The notes beneath the pieces are model-generated. The model was not told where the DNA came from. It ran no database searches and saw only the letters and a list, made by a program, of their open reading frames with translations. Source: Aurantimonas manganoxydans SI85-9A1 (GTDB lineage: Bacteria > Pseudomonadota > Alphaproteobacteria > Rhizobiales > Rhizobiaceae). Taken from it: a stretch of DNA of 64,000 nucleotides. Where the stretch lies: contig NZ_CH672387.1 in the NCBI RefSeq assembly GCF_000153465.1, forward strand, positions 3,999,955-4,063,954, written 5' to 3'. Both the position numbers and the translations under genes were made by a program. The stretch's first letter is position 1, and every line of letters starts with the position of its first letter. Positions 59,368 to 64,000 of the stretch are shown here, one piece after another.

Positions 59368-60293
59368 CACACGCTCCTGCGGAACAGGGCGAGCGCCGGA
59401 AACAGCGCCAGCACGAGGAGATAACGGCCATAATCGGTGTAGTGCAGCACCGCGTAGTCGCCTTCCGCCAGAGCATCGGAGCGACGCCGGCCAATCCCCT
59501 CCGCGACGGCGAGCGGCGCGGTGGCGTCGGCGAAGAAGCCGCCCCCGGCGGCGGCAAGACGCTCCAGCCCCGCCGGATCGGGCGGCGGCATGTCGCCGGG
59601 GCGCTGGCTCGGCGCGACATGGATCGCCGATACGAAGGCGCCCTCGGCGCGCAAGGCCGTCACCTCGTCGAAGGCGGCGGGGCCTAGCCCCTCCCCGTCG
59701 GTGACCAGCACGACGTCGGCGCGCAGGACCTGCGCCTCCGCCAGGGTGCGGCGTGCCAGCGCCAGCGCCCGGTCGCTGCGGCTGCCGGGGTCGGGCACCG
59801 TCTCGCCGTCGAGGACGGCGACGATGGAGCCGAGCGCCCCGGGATCGGTGGTGAAGGCCGTCGCCACATAGGCTTCGCCCGCATAGACGATGAGGCTGAC
59901 GGGCCGGGTGCCGGCCCGCTGCAGGACAAGCTGCGCGGCGGCTTCGGCGTCGTCGAGGCTGCCGCCCTCGGCGATGGAGCGTGACAGGTCCATCGCGACG
60001 ACGATGCCGTCGAGATTGCGGAAGGTGGGCGCGCCGCTGTCGCGCTGGGCGGGGCCGACGAGGGCCAGCGCCACCAGGCCGGCCACGGCGATGGGCAACC
60101 AGGCGTGGCGGGCACTGCCCGGGACCAGCCGACCCAGCCGCGACAGCGCCGCCATCAGGGCCGGATCGACGGCGCGCTCCCAGCCGGCCAGCCCGCGCGA
60201 CCGGCGGGCGAAGACGACGCCGGCCACGAGGGTCAGCACCAGGACCGCCAGCCACCAGGGCCGCAGCAGCAGAAGATCGCCCGGCAGGCTCAT
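59367..60293 (-). CDS. VWA-domain membrane protein (BatB-like)
   Basis: 308 residues. Two N-terminal membrane helices, a von Willebrand A domain with MIDAS DLSRS (IVVAMDLSRSIAEGG), TDGEGLGPAAF, and a C-terminal helix (GRYLLVLALFPALALF). ATGA overlap with the previous VWA gene fixes the start at 60293; a start five codons earlier is possible. Metal-dependent protein-protein contact is the likely role. Confidence 0.8.
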   Translation of the reverse strand: MSLPGDLLLLRPWWLAVLVLTLVAGVVFARRSRGLAGWERAVDPALMAALSRLGRLVPGSARHAWLPIAVAGLVALALVGPAQRDSGAPTFRNLDGIVVAMDLSRSIAEGGSLDDAEAAAQLVLQRAGTRPVSLIVYAGEAYVATAFTTDPGALGSIVAVLDGETVPDPGSRSDRALALARRTLAEAQVLRADVVLVTDGEGLGPAAFDEVTALRAEGAFVSAIHVAPSQRPGDMPPPDPAGLERLAAAGGGFFADATAPLAVAEGIGRRRSDALAEGDYAVLHYTDYGRYLLVLALFPALALFRRSV

Positions 60294-61252
60294 GCGCCGC
60301 GCCTCCATCCGATGACGAGACCGAGCGCGCAGAGAAAGCCGAGGCCGGCCGGCCAGATCCAGTAGGACTTGTAGATTTCGGCCGCAGGCCGCTCGAAGGC
60401 GCTGGTCTCCAACGCGTCGATGGCGCGCGCCACCTGCCGCAGATCGTCGGTGGTGCGGACCCGGAAGGTCTCGCCGCCGCTGGTTTCGGCGATGGCCCGC
60501 AGGGTCGCGGTATCGACGGCGTCGCGGGACTTGGGATCGGTCTCCAGATCGGCCGGGCCGAGGGCGATGGTGTGGACGCGGATGCCGAGTCGCTCGGCCA
60601 GCGATCCGGCATCGCGCGGCTGGACGGCGCCGGCATTGTTGACGCCGTCGGACAACAGGACGACGACGCGCGAGCGCGCATCGGAGCGGGCGAGCCGCTT
60701 CAGGGCGAGGCCCAGCCCGTCGCTGATCGCGGTGGAACGGCCGGAAATGCCGATCGTCGCCTGGTCGATCAGGCGACCCACCGCCTCGACGTCGAAGGTC
60801 AGTGGTGCGGCGAAATAGGCGGTCTCGGCGAAGATCACCAGCCCGACACGATCGCCGGCCCGGGCGCGCACGAAATCACGGGCCACCGCCTTCACCGCGT
60901 CGAGCCTTGAGACGGTTCTGCCGTCGAGGACGAAATCCTCCTGCTCCATGCTGCCCGACAGGTCGATGGCGAGGACGAGGTCGCGGCCGCTCGCCGGCAG
61001 GGCCTCGACCGCTTCGAGCTGCTGCGGGCCGGCCAGCGCCACGACCAGCGCGATCCAGGTGAGCGCCGGCAGAAGCTGGCGGACGCGGGCGCGCATGCCG
61101 TCCGCCGCCCCGGTGGCCAAGCGCGCCGCGATGGAGCCGGGCACGACCAGCGCGCCGGTCGCGGCCTGGCGCGGCAGCAAAAGCAGCAGCGCGGCGAGGG
61201 GCAGCGGCAACAGAAGCAGGGCGTAGGGGGTGGCGAAGCTCCACATGGTCAT
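60290..61252 (-). CDS. VWA-domain membrane protein (BatA-like)
   Basis: 320 residues. N-terminal helices (TPYALLLLPLPLAALLLLLP, LLPALTWIALVVALAG), VWA domain with full MIDAS DLSGSM in VLAIDLSGSMEQEDF, TAISDGLGLALKRL and VVLLSDGVNNAG, and a final helix. Pairs with the BatB-like protein. Overlaps the DUF4381 gene by four bases. Confidence 0.82.
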   Translation of the reverse strand: MTMWSFATPYALLLLPLPLAALLLLLPRQAATGALVVPGSIAARLATGAADGMRARVRQLLPALTWIALVVALAGPQQLEAVEALPASGRDLVLAIDLSGSMEQEDFVLDGRTVSRLDAVKAVARDFVRARAGDRVGLVIFAETAYFAAPLTFDVEAVGRLIDQATIGISGRSTAISDGLGLALKRLARSDARSRVVVLLSDGVNNAGAVQPRDAGSLAERLGIRVHTIALGPADLETDPKSRDAVDTATLRAIAETSGGETFRVRTTDDLRQVARAIDALETSAFERPAAEIYKSYWIWPAGLGFLCALGLVIGWRRGA

Positions 61253-61680
61253 GCCCTCGCCCGCAAGCGCCGGCGGCCGCGGGCCATCGTCAGGATCGCC
61301 GCGTCGATGGCGTCGAGGTCGGGCGTCGTGCCCGGCCGGTAGAGCGAGGCACCGATGTCTTCGCGCAGGATTGCGCCGGAATCGGGCCTGGTGCCTTGCC
61401 TCGCCGGCGCGGCGTCGCGGCGCAGCCGGTCGATCAGCGCCGCCTGCCGGAACAGGCGATCCTCGGCCGGCAACAGGCGCGCCGCGGCAATCTCGCGCCG
61501 AGCCATGGTGAGGGCGGTGTCGCGTCGGCGGGTGACGAGATGCAGCAGCGCCAGGAGCAGGAGCCCGGCGAGAATGCCGAGCGCCGCCGCAGCCAGCACT
61601 TCGGATCTGTCGAAGGCGGCGAAATCGGCGGGCAGCCGCACCGGGCGCAGCCGGGCGACGAGATCAGGATCGGTCGACAT
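61249..61680 (-). CDS. DUF4381 membrane protein
   Basis: 143 residues. One membrane helix near residues 28-47 (VLAAAALGILAGLLLLALLHLV) and a cytosolic helical domain (IAAARLLPAEDRLFRQAALIDRLRRD), as in DUF4381 proteins that always sit in MoxR/Bat operons. The start lies 17 bases inside the DUF58 gene. Confidence 0.72.
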   Translation of the reverse strand: MSTDPDLVARLRPVRLPADFAAFDRSEVLAAAALGILAGLLLLALLHLVTRRRDTALTMARREIAAARLLPAEDRLFRQAALIDRLRRDAAPARQGTRPDSGAILREDIGASLYRPGTTPDLDAIDAAILTMARGRRRLRARA

Positions 61681-62602
61681 CGTCGCGCTCCAGAGCCTCG
61701 GCCATCCTGTCGTATTCGGCATCGGCCGCCACGATGCGCACCTCCGCGCCGAGCCGTTCCAGCCGCTCGCGGCGCAGATCGGGTCTGGCGGCCGTATCGG
61801 CGCCCGACACGAAGGCCCAGCGCAGGCCTGTCAGCCCGGCCGGCGCATCGCCGGAGAGGAACGGATAGGCGCCGCGCGGCGGGGTCTCCTCGAACGCGTC
61901 GCGCACGAGGATCGTGACGATCCGCGCCCGGCGGCGCAGGGCCAACGCCAGACCGTCGAAATCCGTGCCCGGCACGTCGAGGCCGGTGGCGAGAAACAGC
62001 GTGCCGCCCCGCGGCACCAAGCGGCCGGCCGGTTCCAGCAGCCGGTCGAGCGGCGCATCGTCGAGATGGCCGGCGGCGGCGCGATCGACCGCAATCGCAT
62101 GGGCGCGGGCGAGACCGCCGGCGATCGCGGCCATGCACTTCTCGCGGGCCTGCGGCGCGACATAAGCCGGCTCACCGAGGCCGAGGGCCAGCATTCCGAC
62201 CCGGCCGCCCGCCTGAACGACACGCCATCCGGCCAGCATCAACGCGTCGGCAGCGGCGACCGAGCGCAGGCGCCGGCGGGTGCCCCAAAGCATGGCCGGG
62301 CGGAAATCGGCGACGAGCAGCGCCGTTTTCTCGCGCTCGTCGCGGAAGGTGCGCACATGCGGCCGGCCGGTGCGGGCCGTCGTCGCCGCGTCGAGATGGC
62401 GGCTGTCGTCGCCCTCGGAGAAGGGCCGCACGTCGACGATCTCCAGCCCGTTGCCGCGGCGCTTGCCGGCAAAGCCGCCGGGCCGGCCGGTCGGCGCCAG
62501 CCGCTGCTCGGGAATGTGCCGAACGTAATGGCGCAGCCGGAACAGCGCGTCGGCATCGACGGCGATGCCGGCATGGTCCGCCGGCGGGACGATGCGGCTC
62601 AT
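61664..62602 (-). CDS. DUF58 domain protein
   Basis: 312 residues. Carries the DUF58 signature IVDVRPFSEGDDSRHLDAAT followed by GRPHVRTFRDEREKTALLVAD and a VWA-like fold. No membrane segment. Partner of the MoxR ATPase encoded just upstream, with a one-base overlap. Confidence 0.85.
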   Translation of the reverse strand: MSRIVPPADHAGIAVDADALFRLRHYVRHIPEQRLAPTGRPGGFAGKRRGNGLEIVDVRPFSEGDDSRHLDAATTARTGRPHVRTFRDEREKTALLVADFRPAMLWGTRRRLRSVAAADALMLAGWRVVQAGGRVGMLALGLGEPAYVAPQAREKCMAAIAGGLARAHAIAVDRAAAGHLDDAPLDRLLEPAGRLVPRGGTLFLATGLDVPGTDFDGLALALRRRARIVTILVRDAFEETPPRGAYPFLSGDAPAGLTGLRWAFVSGADTAARPDLRRERLERLGAEVRIVAADAEYDRMAEALERDDVDRS

Positions 62603-63630
62603 CAGAGCGGCTGGACGAGGTCGACGAGCCGGGCGACGAGATTGCGCGCCGTGACGCCGTCGGCCGCGGCCCGCCAGGTCGGCACGATGCGGTGGGCGAG
62701 AATGTCCGGGGCGAGCTCGCTCACATCCTCCGGCACGGCGTAGTCGCGGCCGCGCAGATAGGCGCGGGCCTTGGCAGAGGCCGCCAGCGCCAGCGTGCCG
62801 CGCGGCGACACCGGATGCTCGATCGCCTTGCGGATGTCGGGGGCCGGCTGGTCCTCGCGCGTCGCCATGACGAGGCGCACGATGTAGTCCTTCAGGGCCG
62901 GCGCCAGATGCACCTTCGCGGCCGCCTGCCGGGCCGCGACGATCGCCGCGCTGGTCACCGGATGCGGCATGGCCGCCTCGGTGCCGCTCGCCTCGCGCTC
63001 GACGAGGTCGAGGATGGCGAGCTCGGAGCGGGCGTCGGGCATGTCGACGAGAACATGCATCAGGAAGCGGTCGAGCTGAGCCTCGGGCAGCGGAAAGGTG
63101 CCCTCGTGCTCGATCGAGTTCTGGGTGGCGACCACCATGAAGGGATCGGGCAGCGCATAGGTCGTACCGCCGGCGGTCACCTGCCCCTCGGCCATCGCCT
63201 CAAGCAGGGCCGACTGCACCTTGGGCGGGGCGCGGTTGATCTCGTCGACGAGGACGAGGGAATGGAATACCGGGCCCTGGACGAATTCGAAGACGCCCTT
63301 TTCGGGGCGGAAGACCTGTGTACCGGTGAGGTCGGCCGGCATCAGGTCGGGCGTGCACTGGATGCGCGAGAAGGGGGATTCCAGCCCGTCGGCCAGCCGC
63401 TTGACGGCGCGGGTCTTGGCGAGGCCGGGGGCACCCTCGATAAGGAGATGGCCGCCGGTCAGGAGCCCGATCATCAGCCGTTCGACAAGGGGCTGGTGGC
63501 CGATCAGGCCGGTCTCGACGGCCCGCTGCAGGGCCGAGAGGGCATGGGCGCCGCCGCCATCCGGCCAGTCGTTCGACAGAGCGGGTTCGGCGTCGCGCGA
63601 GACCGCGGTTGCATCCTGCATGGCACTCAT
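62602..63630 (-). CDS. MoxR family AAA ATPase
   Basis: 342 residues. Walker A IEGAPGLAKTRAVK, Walker B LVLVDEINRAPPKVQSALLEAM, sensor 1 VVATQNSIEHEGTFPLPEAQLDRFLMHV, and the C-terminal lid domain. MoxR proteins act as chaperones that activate VWA-containing partners, here the DUF58/BatA/BatB set. First gene of the operon; no strong ribosome site is seen at the ATG, and a start three codons later is possible. Confidence 0.92.
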   Translation of the reverse strand: MSAMQDATAVSRDAEPALSNDWPDGGGAHALSALQRAVETGLIGHQPLVERLMIGLLTGGHLLIEGAPGLAKTRAVKRLADGLESPFSRIQCTPDLMPADLTGTQVFRPEKGVFEFVQGPVFHSLVLVDEINRAPPKVQSALLEAMAEGQVTAGGTTYALPDPFMVVATQNSIEHEGTFPLPEAQLDRFLMHVLVDMPDARSELAILDLVEREASGTEAAMPHPVTSAAIVAARQAAAKVHLAPALKDYIVRLVMATREDQPAPDIRKAIEHPVSPRGTLALAASAKARAYLRGRDYAVPEDVSELAPDILAHRIVPTWRAAADGVTARNLVARLVDLVQPL

Positions 63631-63827
63631 ATCCCGATAGATTCACGTCGGCGCCGCGGGCCGGTGCCACTCCACCCGGACGCCGGCACTATGTCGGATG
63701 CGTCGCGTCTTGGGTAGGGCATCACGCCCGGCCGCACACAGGCAATTTGCCCGATCGATCGCGCCCCCCCTTGCGGCGGGGCTCCGGCTTGGGCCTGATC
63801 GTCGGATCGACAGGGGGAGCGTTCGCC

Positions 63828-64000
63828 ATGAGCCTGATGATGGGGCTGATCCTGCGGCTCTTCGGCGTCGCCTGCGTGTGCCTGGCCGGCGCGATCGTCT
63901 ATGTCGTCGCCGATACCCAGGCGGCGATCCGGACCGAGCTGAAGGCGACCGAGGCCCGCGTCGCCTTCCAGCTCGAGCGCATCTACATGCTGGGCAGCGG
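63828..64000 (+). CDS. Membrane protein, N-terminus only (possible sensor kinase)
   Basis: 57 codons before the window ends. Begins MSLMMGLILRLFGVACVCLA, one membrane helix, then ADTQAAIRTELKATEARVAF. A short cytosolic start, a helix, and a Q/E/R-rich amphipathic periplasmic segment are typical of sensor histidine kinases or c-di-GMP receptors, but no domain is reached. AGGGGGAG lies nine bases before the ATG. Divergent from the MoxR operon. Confidence 0.5.
   Translation, partial: MSLMMGLILRLFGVACVCLAGAIVYVVADTQAAIRTELKATEARVAFQLERIYMLGS

Noticed and set aside
59367-60681. Extension of the TPR frame through the VWA genes
   Set aside because: The long open frame upstream of the TPR start is the shadow of the VWA genes; the TGATG overlap marks the true start at 59367.

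Overview
The window is a GC-rich piece of an alphaproteobacterial chromosome, most likely from the Hyphomicrobiales (Rhizobiales). The order dnaK, dnaJ, then PmtA-type phospholipid N-methyltransferase genes, a Rhizobiales-style iron-responsive (IRO) box in front of a TonB receptor, and the general protein flavour support this. The genus cannot be fixed from the sequence alone. Genes are densely packed, often with ATGA/GTGA start-stop overlaps.

Layout. 1-30125 is mostly core genome: polA (minus, 3' end cut off by the window); the glutathione-dependent formaldehyde pair frmA-fghA; an M20 dipeptidase; a MipA/OmpV porin-like protein; a short-chain dehydrogenase; penicillin-binding protein 1A; a 24-residue membrane peptide; dnaK, an acyltransferase-3 gene, dnaJ and two tandem PmtA-like methyltransferases; an FMN reductase, an HdeD-like membrane protein, an endonuclease III-like protein and another short-chain dehydrogenase; a ynjBCD-type ABC transporter translationally coupled to helicase hrpB; and a TonB-dependent siderophore receptor under a probable RirA site. 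The receptor gene lies between a truncated tRNA-Ser relic and an inverted tRNA-Arg relic.

30126-40131 looks like a roughly 10 kb integrated island. An intact tRNA-Arg(CCG) is at its left edge, and an imperfect 26-base copy of that tRNA's 3' end lies near 40106-40131. Inside are a decayed stretch with a solitary IS end; a tightly overlapping four-gene operon (SMP-30 lactonase-like, SrpA-like mini-catalase, an orphan protein, DyP-type peroxidase); a large cyclase/AAA/TPR regulator on the other strand; and a complete IS256-family element with 8-bp target duplications. No integrase gene is visible.

40300-49038 is a polysaccharide locus. A minus-strand operon encodes a stand-alone HPt protein, a BcsB-like periplasmic subunit, a family-2 glycan synthase with an N-terminal MshEN-like domain, a polytopic membrane protein, a response regulator with a degenerate GGDEF domain, and an outer-membrane barrel-like protein. 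A GH113-like secreted glycosidase is convergent with it. The set reads as an envelope-spanning beta-glycan secretion machine controlled by a phosphorelay and possibly c-di-GMP; no standard cellulose operon architecture fits it. This is the best candidate for a little-described system.

49430-57447 holds a DUF2189 membrane protein, a second class III cyclase, a run of five small exported or membrane proteins (one DUF4087), and an AraC regulator overlapping an MFS transporter gene. 57527-63630 is a compact MoxR/Bat operon (MoxR ATPase, DUF58, DUF4381, two VWA proteins, TPR protein, BatD). The window ends in the first 57 codons of a membrane protein, probably a sensor kinase.
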